From assembly GCF_014842995.1 (NCBI RefSeq), contig NZ_JACYXL010000008.1, positions 62,001 to 126,000 of the forward strand: a DNA stretch of 64,000 bases, written 5' to 3'. Under the pieces are notes generated by a model. It was not told where the DNA came from. It worked only from the letters and a program-made list of their open reading frames with translations, and searched no databases. Below are positions 8,763 to 17,641 of this stretch, one piece after another. A program made the translations under genes and the position numbers. The DNA is from Rhodanobacter sp. 7MK24. GTDB taxonomy: Bacteria > Pseudomonadota > Gammaproteobacteria > Xanthomonadales > Rhodanobacteraceae. Numbering within the stretch: the stretch's first letter is position 1; every line of letters begins with the position of its first letter.

Positions 8763-9250
8763 ACGGCGTGCTTGAAGCCGAGCCGGCGCAGCAGCTTGGC
8801 CATCAGCCAGGCCGGACCGATCAGCAGGTAGGCGAGATCGGTAAGGAAGCTGGGCCTGCGGCCTTCGAACTTGTGGCCGATGAACTGGCCGATCCACGCC
8901 ACCACGAACACGCCGACGGCGAGCCAGCGCAGATTCGTTGCGCCGAGCTGCCCGTACAGGAAATGGGTGAGCAGGCCGAGGACGGCGAAAGCGAGCAACA
9001 GCGCCAGCGCCAGGCGGCGCGAGTGCTTCCAGTACCAGTAGAACGCCAGCACCATCGCCGCTACCGCCCAGGCGCCGGGACGCAGGTAGGCCCTCGGCAC
9101 GGGCGCCGTCCACAGCAGCGCGATCACCGTCCACACGATGGGTGGCACGCAGCACCAGTGGAAGACCTGGTTCACCGGGTTGCGGTGGTCGTTGCTGTAG
9201 CTGTCCAGCCAGTCCTGCATGCTGCGCGGGTTTGCGGCTTGCGTGGCCAT
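8759..9250 (-). CDS. Mpo1-like (DUF962) membrane protein
   Basis: 163-residue polytopic membrane protein of the Mpo1/YGL010w (DUF962) family. The yeast member is an iron-dependent dioxygenase that alpha-oxidises 2-hydroxy fatty acids in the ER. The conserved N-terminal block WLDSYSNDHRNPVNQVFHW and the C-terminal block GHKFEGRRPSFLTD supply the expected His residues. The start is ATG 9250 because GGGGAG lies about 6 bases upstream; the frame extends 28 codons further without support. The bacterial substrate is not established, so a lipid-oxidation role is inference. Confidence 0.8.
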   Translation of the reverse strand: MATQAANPRSMQDWLDSYSNDHRNPVNQVFHWCCVPPIVWTVIALLWTAPVPRAYLRPGAWAVAAMVLAFYWYWKHSRRLALALLLAFAVLGLLTHFLYGQLGATNLRWLAVGVFVVAWIGQFIGHKFEGRRPSFLTDLAYLLIGPAWLMAKLLRRLGFKHAV

Positions 9251-9328
9251 CGTGCGCTCCCCTCGTGAGTCAGGGTGCAATAGCAGCACGGCGATGGCGG
9301 GTGTCGCAAGCCGTGGTGCCCGCATTGT

Positions 9329-9412
9329 CGTCATCCTCGCGAAAGCGGGGAGCCAGCGACTTCAATCCCTTGCATGCAAAGACGCTGGATTCCCGCTTTC
9401 GCGGGAACGACG
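9329..9412. repeat. Palindromic intergenic repeat, 'CGTCATTCC...GCGAAAGCGGG' type
   Basis: Two imperfect inverted 30-base arms at 9329-9358 and 9383-9412, each with the core GCGAAAGCGGG or its complement, enclosing 24 bases. It lies between the Mpo1-like gene and purC. The arms share their outer motif with the element at 20598-20740. Confidence 0.75.
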
Positions 9413-9439
9413 AGCAAAAGAAGCCGGCTGCCGGAGGTC

Positions 9440-10336
9440 TCAGTCCAGCCGGATGCCCGCCAGCCGCTCCAGCGCCTCGGCGTACTTGGCAGCCGTGCGC
9501 GCGATCACCTCATCGGGGATCACCGGACCGGGCGCGGTCTTGTTCCACGGCTGGGTTTCCAGCCAATCGCGCACGAACTGCTTGTCGTAGCTGGGCGGGC
9601 TGATGCCCACCTGGTAGCTGTCGGCAGGCCAGAAGCGCGAGGAGTCCGGCGTAAGCATCTCGTCCATCACGTAGAGCCTGCCATCGGCATCGGTGCCGAA
9701 TTCGAACTTGGTGTCGGCGATGACGATGCCGCGCTCGGCGGCATAGGCAGCGGCCCACTGGTAGATGGCGAGCGTGGCGTCGCGCACCTGCCCGGCCAGC
9801 TCTTGGCCCACCGCATTCACCACCGCGTCGAAGCTTACGTTCTCGTCGTGGTCGCCCACGGCAGCCTTGGTCGAAGGCGTGAAGATCGGCGCCGGCAGCT
9901 GTTGCGCCTGCTTGAGGCCCGCGGGCAACGCGATGCCGCACACCGTGCCGGTCTTCTGGTAGTCCTTCCAGCCCGAGCCGATGATGTAGCCGCGCGCGAT
10001 GGCTTCCACCGGTACCGGCTTCAGGCGACGCGTGACCACGGCGCGCTTTTCGTAGAGCTTGAGGTCGGTGCCTGGCGGCAGCACGTCGGCCAGCGGCACG
10101 TCGAGCAGGTGGTTGGGCACGAGATGCGCGGTCTTGCCGAACCAGAAGTTGGAGATCTGCGTGAGCATCTCGCCCTTGCCCGGAATCGGATTGGGCAGCA
10201 CCACGTCGAACGCGGAGAGCCGGTCGGTGGCCACCATCAGCAGGCGCCGGTCGTCCAGCGCATAGACGTCGCGTACCTTGCCGCGATGGATCAGTTCCAG
10301 GCCGGGCAGGTTCGATTGCGGCAGGGTGGTGGGCAC
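9440..10336 (-). CDS. purC: Phosphoribosylaminoimidazole-succinocarboxamide synthase
   Basis: Joins aspartate to CAIR in an ATP-dependent step of purine synthesis. 298 residues, the longer form of the family. Landmarks are [52 protein letters not shown] and [12 protein letters not shown]. The start is taken at GTG 10336 ([12 protein letters not shown]), which matches where the family begins; the open frame continues about 100 codons upstream without homology. It is divergent from the cytochrome c gene across about 117 bases. Confidence 0.92.
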   Translation of the reverse strand: MPTTLPQSNLPGLELIHRGKVRDVYALDDRRLLMVATDRLSAFDVVLPNPIPGKGEMLTQISNFWFGKTAHLVPNHLLDVPLADVLPPGTDLKLYEKRAVVTRRLKPVPVEAIARGYIIGSGWKDYQKTGTVCGIALPAGLKQAQQLPAPIFTPSTKAAVGDHDENVSFDAVVNAVGQELAGQVRDATLAIYQWAAAYAAERGIVIADTKFEFGTDADGRLYVMDEMLTPDSSRFWPADSYQVGISPPSYDKQFVRDWLETQPWNKTAPGPVIPDEVIARTAAKYAEALERLAGIRLD

Positions 10337-10453
10337 GACGGCGGTTCCGTGGGCGAATGGGGAACGCGCATTGTAACGGCTGGCGCAGGTGCCGCCGCGG
10401 TCAAAGGTGGACTGCGCTGCTAGAATTCGCGCCTTTGGGCCCGGCTCTCGTCG

Positions 10454-10768
10454 ATGCGCAACCTGTTGATCACGGCACTCTGCCTTGTCGTCGCCCTCCC
10501 GGGAGTGGCGCAAACGGTGTCGCCCAAGCCATCGAGGCTGGGCTTGTGTGCGGCTTGCCATGGTGAAACCGGCGTGGCCGTGATGCCAGGCGCGCCCAAC
10601 CTTGCCGGGCAGCGGTTGGATTACCTGCGCGCGGCGCTGAAACACTACCGCGATGGCAGCCGCGACGTGCCGGTGATGCGTGCGGCGATCGGCCCGCTCA
10701 GCGATGCCGAGCTGGATGCGGTGGCGCGCTGGTACAGCGTGCAGATTCCGGCGGCGGCCAAGCCATGA
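10454..10768 (+). CDS. Small periplasmic c-type cytochrome
   Basis: 104-residue single-haem cytochrome c. A signal peptide (residues 1-19, ending PGVAQ) is followed by the haem motif CAACH near residue 33, and a Met that may act as distal ligand lies in the PVMRAA segment. It resembles cytochrome c4/c5-like class I proteins, but its redox partner is unknown. The stop overlaps the djlA start (ATGA), so the two are coupled. Confidence 0.85.
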   Translation: MRNLLITALCLVVALPGVAQTVSPKPSRLGLCAACHGETGVAVMPGAPNLAGQRLDYLRAALKHYRDGSRDVPVMRAAIGPLSDAELDAVARWYSVQIPAAAKP

Positions 10769-11571
10769 ACTTTGGCTACACGCTCTGGTTCGGCTTCTTC
10801 GGCCTGCTGATCGGCCATCTGCCCGGTGCGATCACTGGCGCGGTGATCGGCTTCGTGTTCGACAACCTGCGCCACAGCCAGCGCAAGCAGGCCACGCCGG
10901 AGGCGGGCGGTTTCATCGGGCCGCTGTTTGCCCTGCTCGGCGCAGTGGCGAAATCCGATGGTCGCGTTTCCGAGGCGGAAATCGCGATTGCCGAGCGCAT
11001 GATGACGCGCATGGGCCTGGACTCGGCGCAGCGCCAGCAGGCCATCGCCAGTTTCAATGCGGGCAAGCAACCTGAGTTCGACGTAGCGCCCACCATCGAG
11101 GATCTGCGCCGCTGGGCCGGCCTGCGACGCGACCACGCGTTCCCTGTGCTGGACGTGGTGATCGACACCGTGATTGCGGAAGGCAATCCGCCGCCGGAGA
11201 AGATGGCGATCCTGCACCAGCTCGCCTTCGCCCTGCGCGTCAGCGACATGGAGCTGATGGCGCTGATGGCGATGAAGGGCTACGCATGGAATGCGGGCAG
11301 CACGGGCAGCCGCGGCGGCCACAATTACGGCGGTGGCGGCTACGTGCCGCCGCAGCGCAATACCCACGGCCCCGATCCCTACGCCGTGCTGGGCATCGAG
11401 CGCAGTGCCGACGACCGGGCGGTGAAGCGTGCCTACCGCAAGCTGATTTCCGAGCATCATCCCGACCGTCTCGGCGACCTGCCCGAAGCCATGCGCAAAC
11501 AAGCCGAGGCGCGCGCCAGCGAGATCAATGCGGCCTACGAGCGGATCAAGGCGGAACGCGGTTTCAAGTAG
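10765..11571 (+). CDS. djlA: DjlA-like membrane-anchored J-domain co-chaperone
   Basis: 268-residue type III membrane protein that would stimulate DnaK at the inner membrane. An N-terminal transmembrane segment (about residues 5-30), a TerB-like helical domain (about 45-165), a Gly- and Tyr-rich linker and a C-terminal J domain (about 200-268) with the essential HPD in SEHHPDRLG. The ATG overlaps the cytochrome stop by four bases. The stop codon TAG (11569-11571) lies inside the first bases of a REP repeat, so the exact C-terminus appears to have been set by the repeat. Confidence 0.88.
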   Translation: MNFGYTLWFGFFGLLIGHLPGAITGAVIGFVFDNLRHSQRKQATPEAGGFIGPLFALLGAVAKSDGRVSEAEIAIAERMMTRMGLDSAQRQQAIASFNAGKQPEFDVAPTIEDLRRWAGLRRDHAFPVLDVVIDTVIAEGNPPPEKMAILHQLAFALRVSDMELMALMAMKGYAWNAGSTGSRGGHNYGGGGYVPPQRNTHGPDPYAVLGIERSADDRAVKRAYRKLISEHHPDRLGDLPEAMRKQAEARASEINAAYERIKAERGFK

Positions 11572-11647
11572 GAGCGCACCCTGTGCGCGAAAAGCCGACG
11601 AAGCAGTGACGCCGTAAACTCCCATCGCGCACAGGGTGCGCTCCTAC
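11568..11647. repeat. REP element copy 1 (inverted pair)
   Basis: Inverted repeat beginning GTAGGAGCGCACCCTGTGCG and ending in its complement, about 23-base arms around a 34-base middle. The same arms recur at 22821-22889 and 42387-42463. The djlA stop codon is within the left arm. Confidence 0.9.
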
Positions 11648-11663
11648 CAGCAGAGCCGACGCC

Positions 11664-12332
11664 ATGAGCAAGCAGAGCCCCGTCATCGCCCCTTCCATCC
11701 TCGCCGCCGACTTCGCGCGGTTGGGCGAAGACACCGCCGCGGCGCTGGCCGCAGGTGCGGACTGGGTGCATTTCGACGTGATGGACAACCACTACGTGCC
11801 CAACCTCACCATCGGCCCGATGGTGCTGCAGTCGCTGCGCAAATATGGCATCAGCGCGCCGATCGACGTGCACCTGATGGTGAAGCCGGTGGACCGCATC
11901 GTGCCCGACTTCGCCAAGGCGGGTGCCACGCTGATCAGCTTCCACCCCGAGGCCAGCGAGCATGTCGATCGCACCATCGGGCTGATCAAGGATTCCGGCT
12001 GCAAAGCAGGCCTGGTATTCAATCCGGCCACTTCGCTGGATTGCCTGGACTATGTGCTGGACAAGCTGGATCTCGTGCTGATCATGTCGGTGAACCCCGG
12101 CTTCGGCGGGCAGAAGTTCATCCCGATGGCGCTGGAGAAGCTGCGCCGTGTGCGCCGGATGATCGACGAGCGCGATCTGCCCGTGCGGCTGGAAGTGGAC
12201 GGCGGAGTCACCGCGGAGAACATCGGCGCCATCGCCGCCGCGGGCGCGGACACCTTCGTCGCGGGTTCGGCGATCTTCCATGCCAAGGACTACCGCGCCG
12301 AGATCGCCGCGATGCATGCGGCCATCGGCTGA
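11664..12332 (+). CDS. rpe: Ribulose-phosphate 3-epimerase
   Basis: Interconverts ribulose 5-phosphate and xylulose 5-phosphate in the pentose phosphate pathway. 222 residues, full length, TIM barrel, with [45 protein letters not shown] and VDGGV. These provide the metal-binding His/Asp residues and the phosphate loop. It starts 16 bases after the REP element. Confidence 0.96.
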   Translation: MSKQSPVIAPSILAADFARLGEDTAAALAAGADWVHFDVMDNHYVPNLTIGPMVLQSLRKYGISAPIDVHLMVKPVDRIVPDFAKAGATLISFHPEASEHVDRTIGLIKDSGCKAGLVFNPATSLDCLDYVLDKLDLVLIMSVNPGFGGQKFIPMALEKLRRVRRMIDERDLPVRLEVDGGVTAENIGAIAAAGADTFVAGSAIFHAKDYRAEIAAMHAAIG

Positions 12333-12427
12333 ATTCCGCGTGTAAAGCAGGCTGCAAATCCGCAGGGAGCGATATTTGACGACATGCCGGCGATGGCGGA
12401 AGAGCGCCATTGTTGAATGGCGGCCGC

Positions 12428-12461
12428 AAAAAGCCCCGGCGCTGGAGAGCAGCACCGGGGC
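12428..12461 (-). terminator. Minus-strand terminator-like hairpin
   Basis: On the minus strand GCCCCGG...CCGGGGC with an inner GCTG/CAGC extension is followed by TTTTT (A-run at 12428-12432 on plus). It would end a leftward transcript from 12463-12765. It also lies about 95 bases past the stop of rpe, but the T-run fits only the minus strand. Confidence 0.65.
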
Positions 12462-12765
12462 AAACGCCATTGCATGACGTGCGAGGAGACACCATTGACC
12501 GACGCCTTGGCGCGGATACGGTCACCGGGGAGGGGAGTTCGATAGCCGCGTCCGCGCCATCCACGGCAATGGAGATGGCGCCAGTCGGTAAGTCAGACAG
12601 GCCCCTGTCGGATTGGTTCCCGGAAACTGCCGGGGGGCTTTCGGCATCGCACCAGCGATGGTTCCAGACACGATCGCGGCAGAAGATGGACGACAAAGGC
12701 CGCCAGAAGAGGCTTTTGACCTCGTATCGCAGATGATCCGCGGGATATGGCCATAAGGCGACCGC

Positions 12766-12793
12766 AAAAAAATCCCCTCGCATGGAGGGGATT
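12766..12793 (-). terminator. Minus-strand rho-independent terminator
   Basis: On the minus strand AATCCCCTC, a five-base loop and GAGGGGATT are followed by a T-run (A-run 12766-12770 on plus). It stands 123 bases downstream of the small minus-strand frame at 12916-13035. Confidence 0.8.
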
Positions 12794-12915
12794 GAAGGAA
12801 CCGCCATGATGGAGGGGGAAGCTTGACCGGGCCGGCTGTCTTACGGGTTTCCTTGCCCCGCGACCGGCACGCTTCCCTGCGCACCGGCCGCACTCCGGCC
12901 TTCCACGGGAAAGTG

Positions 12916-13035
12916 TCAGTGCAGGCCCATCAGCAGGCCAAGCAGAAGTGCGCCCACCGCCAACGTCACCCGCAATGGTTCGAAGCTGCGCAATTCGGCA
13001 TTGGGATCGCGGTCGGCGGCGTCGTTGCGGGTCAT
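12916..13035 (-). CDS. Possible 39-aa single-span membrane peptide
   Basis: Short frame starting MTRNDAADRDPNAELRSFEP: a charged N-terminus followed by one hydrophobic segment (about residues 22-38, ending LLLGLLMGLH). Shape and high-GC third positions fit a real small membrane protein, and a strong terminator lies downstream on the same strand. The ribosome binding site is weak (GGA about 8 bases upstream). No family recognised. Confidence 0.4.
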   Translation of the reverse strand: MTRNDAADRDPNAELRSFEPLRVTLAVGALLLGLLMGLH

Positions 13036-13222
13036 GGCGGCATTCCGGTGGGCGTTGGAGGCATTTCACGCCCCGCTGCGGTCATGCGGGCGGCGCGCTT
13101 GGGGCCGCTTTCCGCCGGTTTGTGGCAAAACGCGGGCGGCGACGGCGCGCAGCTTGCGTCGGCGGCGCGCACATAGCACGCTGCGCGCCACCGCATCGCA
13201 CCATCGAGCACTGGAGCCGCCC

Positions 13223-13912
13223 ATGGGCCGTAGCATTGCCATCGTCGAGGACGAACCGCTGATCCGCGCCAACTACGTCGAAGCGCTCAACCGCTTCGGC
13301 TACGACACGCGCGGCTACGGTTCGCGACGGGAGGCGTCCAACGCGTTCGCGATCAAGCTGCCCGAGCTGGTCATCATCGACATCGGTCTTGGCGACGAGC
13401 CGGAGGGCGGTTTCGACCTCTGCCGCGAGCTGCGCGCAAAGTCCGCCACGTTGCCGATCATCTTCCTTACCGCGCGCGACTCGGATTTCGACGTGATCTC
13501 GGGCTTGCGCCTGGGTGCGGACGATTACCTCAGCAAGGACACCAGCCTGCACCAGCTCGCCGCGCGCATCGCCGCGCTGTTCCGGCGCATCGAGTCGCTG
13601 AAGGCGCCGACGGCCAGCGAAACGGTCATCGAGCATGGCCCGCTCAAGATGGAGTCCGAGCGCATGCGCATCACCTGGGACGGCGCCGAAGTGCCGCTCA
13701 CCGTCACCGAGTTCTGGATGGTGCACACCCTGATCCGCTTCCCCGGCCACGTGAAGAACCGCGACCAGCTGATGCGCGAGGCGGAACTGGTGGTGGACGA
13801 CGCCACCATCACCTCGCACATCAAGCGCATCCGCAAGAAGTTCATCGCGGTGGCGCCGGAGTTCGACGCGATCGAGACCGTGCACGGCGTGGGCTACCGG
13901 TGGAGGCCGTGA
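13223..13912 (+). CDS. OmpR-type response regulator, 'dedicated sortase system' family (PdsR-like)
   Basis: 229-residue DNA-binding response regulator. Receiver domain (residues 1-120) with the acidic pair EDE near the N-terminus, phospho-acceptor Asp near residue 53 in VIIDIGLGDE and Lys near 105 in LSKDTS. A winged-helix output domain occupies about residues 135-229. The sequence resembles the proteobacterial 'dedicated sortase system' response regulators (TIGR03787 from memory). ATG 13223 follows GGAG. Its stop overlaps the next gene, and the partner kinase lies two genes downstream. No sortase gene is in the window. Confidence 0.85.
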   Translation: MGRSIAIVEDEPLIRANYVEALNRFGYDTRGYGSRREASNAFAIKLPELVIIDIGLGDEPEGGFDLCRELRAKSATLPIIFLTARDSDFDVISGLRLGADDYLSKDTSLHQLAARIAALFRRIESLKAPTASETVIEHGPLKMESERMRITWDGAEVPLTVTEFWMVHTLIRFPGHVKNRDQLMREAELVVDDATITSHIKRIRKKFIAVAPEFDAIETVHGVGYRWRP

Positions 13913-14478
13913 ACGCGCGCGGCTGGCTGACGTTGGCCCTGCTTGTTTTCTGCACCTCCGCCATGGCGGCCCAGGGCGGCGACGACGTGCTGGCCCACGG
14001 GGCGCGCGATGGCGATGCGCCGGCATGGTCCGTCGCCGTGGCCAGCCCTGCAGGCTGGACCCGCGACTGCTGCATGTATGCCAAGGCCATCGGTGTCGAT
14101 GCCGTGCTTTACCAGGGCGAATGGACGGGTAAGCCCGACCGCGTGATGGTGCTCAACACGTGGCCGCGCAAGCTGGCGACGCTGGCCGACGAGGTGGCGG
14201 CCGATCGCAAGCAATACTTGCAGCGTGATGCCAAGGGCAAGGCTACCGACCTGCGCATCGGCAATCCGCACATGCCCTGCGCGGGCGTGGTGTACCAGGG
14301 CAGCGACCGCATCGACGACGTGGTGGTGTTCTGCGATCCAGGCCAGGCCAGCGGCATCCGCCTGAGCTGGTCGATGAGCTTCGCCGACGGCGACGCCACG
14401 CTGCACCCGTTGCTTGACGCCTTCATGCAGGTGGCGACCAACACGCGCTACGAACGTTACGTCGAGCCCAAGAAGTGA
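13909..14478 (+). CDS. Exported Cys-rich protein, first of a tandem paralogous pair
   Basis: 189-residue secreted or periplasmic protein with a signal peptide (cleavage near MAAQG, residue 20). No family is recognised. Its core has GWTRDCCMYAKAIGVDAVLY, GEWTGKPDRVMVLN and DDVVVFCDP, which recur in the next gene with the Cys positions conserved, so the two arose by duplication. The start is placed at GTG 13909, which overlaps the regulator stop (GTGA) and gives a clean signal peptide. Lying between a response regulator and its kinase, it may modulate or report to that kinase; this is inference. Confidence 0.8.
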   Translation: MNARGWLTLALLVFCTSAMAAQGGDDVLAHGARDGDAPAWSVAVASPAGWTRDCCMYAKAIGVDAVLYQGEWTGKPDRVMVLNTWPRKLATLADEVAADRKQYLQRDAKGKATDLRIGNPHMPCAGVVYQGSDRIDDVVVFCDPGQASGIRLSWSMSFADGDATLHPLLDAFMQVATNTRYERYVEPKK

Positions 14479-14520
14479 TGAGCGGTGCGCCTGCATCGCA
14501 AGGTAGCCAGGGAGGCTGCA

Positions 14521-15120
14521 ATGAAGAGCTTGATCGGTTTGTGCTTTTCTTTGTTGATCCCGTTTACGGCATGTGGCGCCGGTGTCGACAAGAATCCGGG
14601 GGTGCTGGTCTACGGGGGCGGTGACGGAGAAATTCCCGGTTGGGCCATATTTACCGATCTGCCAATGGGATGGACGCCGGATTGCTGCGCTCACGCGAAG
14701 GCTATCGGCGTGAACCTTGCCCTGTACAAAGGTGAATGGACTGGCAGGCCAGAGAGGGTCATGTTGCTCAATATTTGGACGGCCAGAGCGCCGACGCTGA
14801 GTGCCGATTTTCAAAAGGATCGCCAGCGTTACCGGACGAGTTATCCAGCAGCCAAGGACGTTGCATTCCCTGTTGCCAACACACACAAGCTCGCATGCCT
14901 CGGTTCCCTCTACCAAAGGGATGACCACAAGGACGATGTGGTCGTTTTCTGCGAGCCGGACAAGGCAAGCCGCATACGCCTTTCCTGGTCGATGCTTATT
15001 GCTGCCGACGATCCAGAGCGGCAGCAAGTACTGGCAGCATTCAAGCAGGTTGTCGAGCAGTCGATGTACATGAAGTACCAAGACGGAACAGGCAAACAGA
15101 AGCTGCAAGGCAACAAATGA
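14521..15120 (+). CDS. Exported Cys-rich protein, second of the tandem pair
   Basis: 199-residue paralogue of the preceding protein with its own signal peptide (MKSLIGLCFSLLIPFTACG). Shared blocks are GWTPDCCAHAKAIGVNLALY, GEWTGRPERVMLLN and DDVVVFCEPDKASRIRLSWS. The Cys after TAC could make it a lipoprotein, but the lipobox TACG is poor. The ATG is supported by AGGGAGG about 6 bases upstream. Its base composition is less GC-rich than its neighbours, suggesting transfer of a diverged copy or relaxed constraint. Function unknown. Confidence 0.8.
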   Translation: MKSLIGLCFSLLIPFTACGAGVDKNPGVLVYGGGDGEIPGWAIFTDLPMGWTPDCCAHAKAIGVNLALYKGEWTGRPERVMLLNIWTARAPTLSADFQKDRQRYRTSYPAAKDVAFPVANTHKLACLGSLYQRDDHKDDVVVFCEPDKASRIRLSWSMLIAADDPERQQVLAAFKQVVEQSMYMKYQDGTGKQKLQGNK

Positions 15121-15145
15121 GTTTGCCTTTCGGTATCGTCGCCCA

Positions 15146-17158
15146 ATGAATCTTCGCCGCAAGCTGCTGCTCGTCGCTTTGTGCACGCTGGCGCTGCCGA
15201 TGGCCGGGTGGCTGTACGTGCGCCAGATGGAAGCGTTGCTGCGCGAAGGACAGGCACAGGCACTGATCGCTTCGGCGCGTGCGGTGGCGCGCAGCTTGGT
15301 GGTGACGCACGCCGTGCTGCCGCAGGGCGATGCGGCGTGGTACGTGGAGCAGGCGGTCGCTCCGATCACCGTGGACGGTTATGGCGACGACTGGGCGCCG
15401 CTGACGCCGTGGAGCCAGCCGTTCGGCCAGCGTGGCAAGCTGATGTTGGCCGAGGACGCCAACAATCTGTACCTCTACGCCGAGGTGCGCGATACCCAGC
15501 GTACCCGCGCCGATGCGATGGACGGCGCGAATGCGCTTTCCGCCGATCACCTCAACCTGGTGCTGGGCAATGCCAGCGGGCAGCAACGTTACCTGCTGGA
15601 AAGCGATGCGCCCGGTGCGATCACCGCCGTCGCATCGGGGACGCCGATGCCCGGCCTGCCCGATGCGTTCCCGGCGCAATGGCAGGAAGATGGCAGCGGT
15701 TTCCGCATCGAATTGCGCCTGCCGCGTGGCCTGCAATTGCAGACGATGGGCATCGGTGCCTATGTCGCGCTGGACGGTGGCGATCGCACCGCGGTGGAAC
15801 TGCGCCCCTTGCTGGACTTTTCGCCCGCACTTTCCACCGAGCTTGCCGGCCTCGCACCGGACCACACGCGGGCGCGCGTGCTGTCGCCGCAAGGCTGGTT
15901 GCTCGCACGCAGCGGCAAGCTCGATACCGCGCTCGGCGCGCAGGGGCAGCCGGGGTGGTTTGCCTCGTTGGTCTACAGCGCGCTGTTGGCGACCCGTCTC
16001 GAAGACGCCAACCTGTGGGCACAGGACGTGCCGCGGCTGGATACGCCCGAGGTCCAGCGCGCCCGCGCAGGCAGACAGGTGAGCGTGTGGCGCAATGGCG
16101 AGGAGCGCGGCAGCGTGGTGCTTTCCGCGGCCGTACCGATCGAACAGGACGGCAAGTTGGTCGGCGTGCTGTTGCTCGAGCAGGCCAGCCGGGCCGTGCC
16201 CCTGTTGGCGAACCGTGCGCTGTTCGGCCTGCTGCTCACCAGCTTTGGCGTGTTGCTGGTGGCTGGAGCGATCCTGCTGTTCTTCGCCACGCGCCTGAGC
16301 CTGCGCCTTGGGCGCCTGCGCAACGCCGCCGAACGCGCCCAGTTGTCGGATGGCCGTCTGGACGGATTGTTCGAACGCGGCCGCTTCCCGATGACCGATG
16401 CGCCGGACGAAATCGGCGACCTGGCACGCAGTTTCGAAAAACTGTTCGAAGCCGTGGGCGGTTATACGGATTACCTGCAGACGCTGGCTTCCAAGCTCTC
16501 GCACGAACTCAACACGCCGCTGGCCATCGTGAAATCCTCGCTGGACAACCTCGAACATGCCGAGCTGCCGCCGGATGCCCACCCATACCTTGCCCGCGCC
16601 CGCGACGGCGTGGCCCGACTGGGCGCGCTGGTGCGTGCGATGAGCGAGGCGAGCCGCATGGAGCGCGCCATCGCCGCTGCCGAGCCGGAGGACGTGGATT
16701 TGCGCGAAGTGGTGCGTGGCTGCGCCGAAGCTTATCGCCCATTGGCCGGCGCGCGCCGGCTGGAGTGCGTGCTGCCGGACGCCCCGCTGCACCTGCATTG
16801 CGCGCCCGAGCCGATCGCGCAGGCGCTGGACAAGCTGTTCGACAACGCGCTGTCGTTCACCCCACCCGATGGATGGCTGCGTCTGTCCCTGCAGGCTATC
16901 GACGGCGATGCGGAGATCGAGTTGGCGAACCAGGGGCCACCATTGCCCGCGGCCATGCAGGGGCGTCTGTTCGATTCGCTGGTGAGCCTGCGCGACAAGG
17001 CCACTCCGGGCGATGCGCCGCACCTTGGTCTTGGACTGTATGTGGTGCGGTTGGTGGCCGAGCGTCATGGAGGCGTCGCCAGTGCGCGGAACCTCGATGA
17101 CGGTAGCGGAGTGGCTTTCAGCTTGCGCCTGCATGGGATGCCACGGCAGCGGTTGTAA
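15146..17158 (+). CDS. Membrane sensor histidine kinase, 'dedicated sortase system' family (PdsS-like)
   Basis: 670-residue inner-membrane kinase, partner of the response regulator at 13223. Layout: transmembrane helix 1 near residues 5-25, a large periplasmic region (about 26-355) with a carbohydrate-binding-like beta domain (DGYGDDWAPL, NLYLYAEVRDT), transmembrane helix 2 near 360-385, a HAMP-like linker, phospho-acceptor His in LSHELNTPLAIV near 453, N-box FDNALSF near 562 and G-box HLGLGLYVVRL near 628. The ligand is unknown. The system regulates unknown targets; the family name comes from remembered TIGR03785 similarity. Confidence 0.85.
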   Translation: MNLRRKLLLVALCTLALPMAGWLYVRQMEALLREGQAQALIASARAVARSLVVTHAVLPQGDAAWYVEQAVAPITVDGYGDDWAPLTPWSQPFGQRGKLMLAEDANNLYLYAEVRDTQRTRADAMDGANALSADHLNLVLGNASGQQRYLLESDAPGAITAVASGTPMPGLPDAFPAQWQEDGSGFRIELRLPRGLQLQTMGIGAYVALDGGDRTAVELRPLLDFSPALSTELAGLAPDHTRARVLSPQGWLLARSGKLDTALGAQGQPGWFASLVYSALLATRLEDANLWAQDVPRLDTPEVQRARAGRQVSVWRNGEERGSVVLSAAVPIEQDGKLVGVLLLEQASRAVPLLANRALFGLLLTSFGVLLVAGAILLFFATRLSLRLGRLRNAAERAQLSDGRLDGLFERGRFPMTDAPDEIGDLARSFEKLFEAVGGYTDYLQTLASKLSHELNTPLAIVKSSLDNLEHAELPPDAHPYLARARDGVARLGALVRAMSEASRMERAIAAAEPEDVDLREVVRGCAEAYRPLAGARRLECVLPDAPLHLHCAPEPIAQALDKLFDNALSFTPPDGWLRLSLQAIDGDAEIELANQGPPLPAAMQGRLFDSLVSLRDKATPGDAPHLGLGLYVVRLVAERHGGVASARNLDDGSGVAFSLRLHGMPRQRL

Positions 17159-17162
17159 TGCA

Positions 17163-17495
17163 TCCCCTCGCCCGCTTGCGGGAGAGGCGCTTCTGTTCTT
17201 TGCGTCTTGTCGCAAGCGACAAAGCGGTTTCGAGCCGCCGCCGCGGCCCGAGTCACTTTTCTCTAGCGCGGCCAGAGAAAAGTGACCAAAAGAGAGGCCA
17301 CCCCGAGGCGGCGCTCTCCGGGCATCCTGCCCTCCGAGTGCGTGAGGCGTGGCCGGGCTTTTCGGCCGGCCTCCTGCCCGGTCGAAAAGGCATCGCCCTC
17401 CATGGCGATGCCCGCAGCGCGGCCTTTTCGTCCACGCCTCACCGCCGCACAGGGCCCCGAGAAGCAGCGCGCTCCTGCGCGCAGAAGCTAACGGC
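17163..17495. repeat. Dispersed intergenic repeat, family 'GTCACTTTTCTCT', copy 1
   Basis: Non-coding 330-base block between the kinase and trpE. Its core hairpin is GTCACTTTTCTCT (17252-17264) against AGAGAAAAGTGAC (17274-17286), a perfect 13-bp stem, followed by CAAAAGAGAGGCC. The flanks (CCGCTTGCGGGAG, ACAAAGCGG, CTCCTGCGCGCAGAA) recur in the same order at 44194-44435. The gap 17159-17641 holds no gene. Confidence 0.8.
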
Positions 17496-17641
17496 CGGGG
17501 CAGGGCAAAAAGCGTCCGCCGCACAAGTGAGAGCAGCAAAGCAGGCGTTTTCGAGCGGGTTCTGTTCGGGATGGATGTCCATACGGAAAACGGCGCTGCC
17601 CTGCTATCGTGTGCAATCCGTCCCCTCTGGATCGTCCGTCC

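Larger units (their letters stand above)
12333..13222. other. 890-base gap with two minus-strand terminators and one possible small gene
   Basis: No recognised protein spans this gap. On the minus strand it holds a possible 39-codon membrane-peptide gene (12916-13035) and two hairpins with T-runs (12766-12793 and 12428-12461). The stretch 12463-12765 between the terminators has no convincing open frame and could hold an untranslated RNA; this is inference only. Confidence 0.5.

Noticed and set aside
9329-9412. Palindrome before purC as a terminator or operator
   Set aside because: It belongs to a repeat type seen elsewhere in the window and has no T-run.
12208-12807. 199-codon minus-strand frame downstream of rpe
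   Set aside because: It runs through two terminator hairpins and into antisense of rpe, with no homology.
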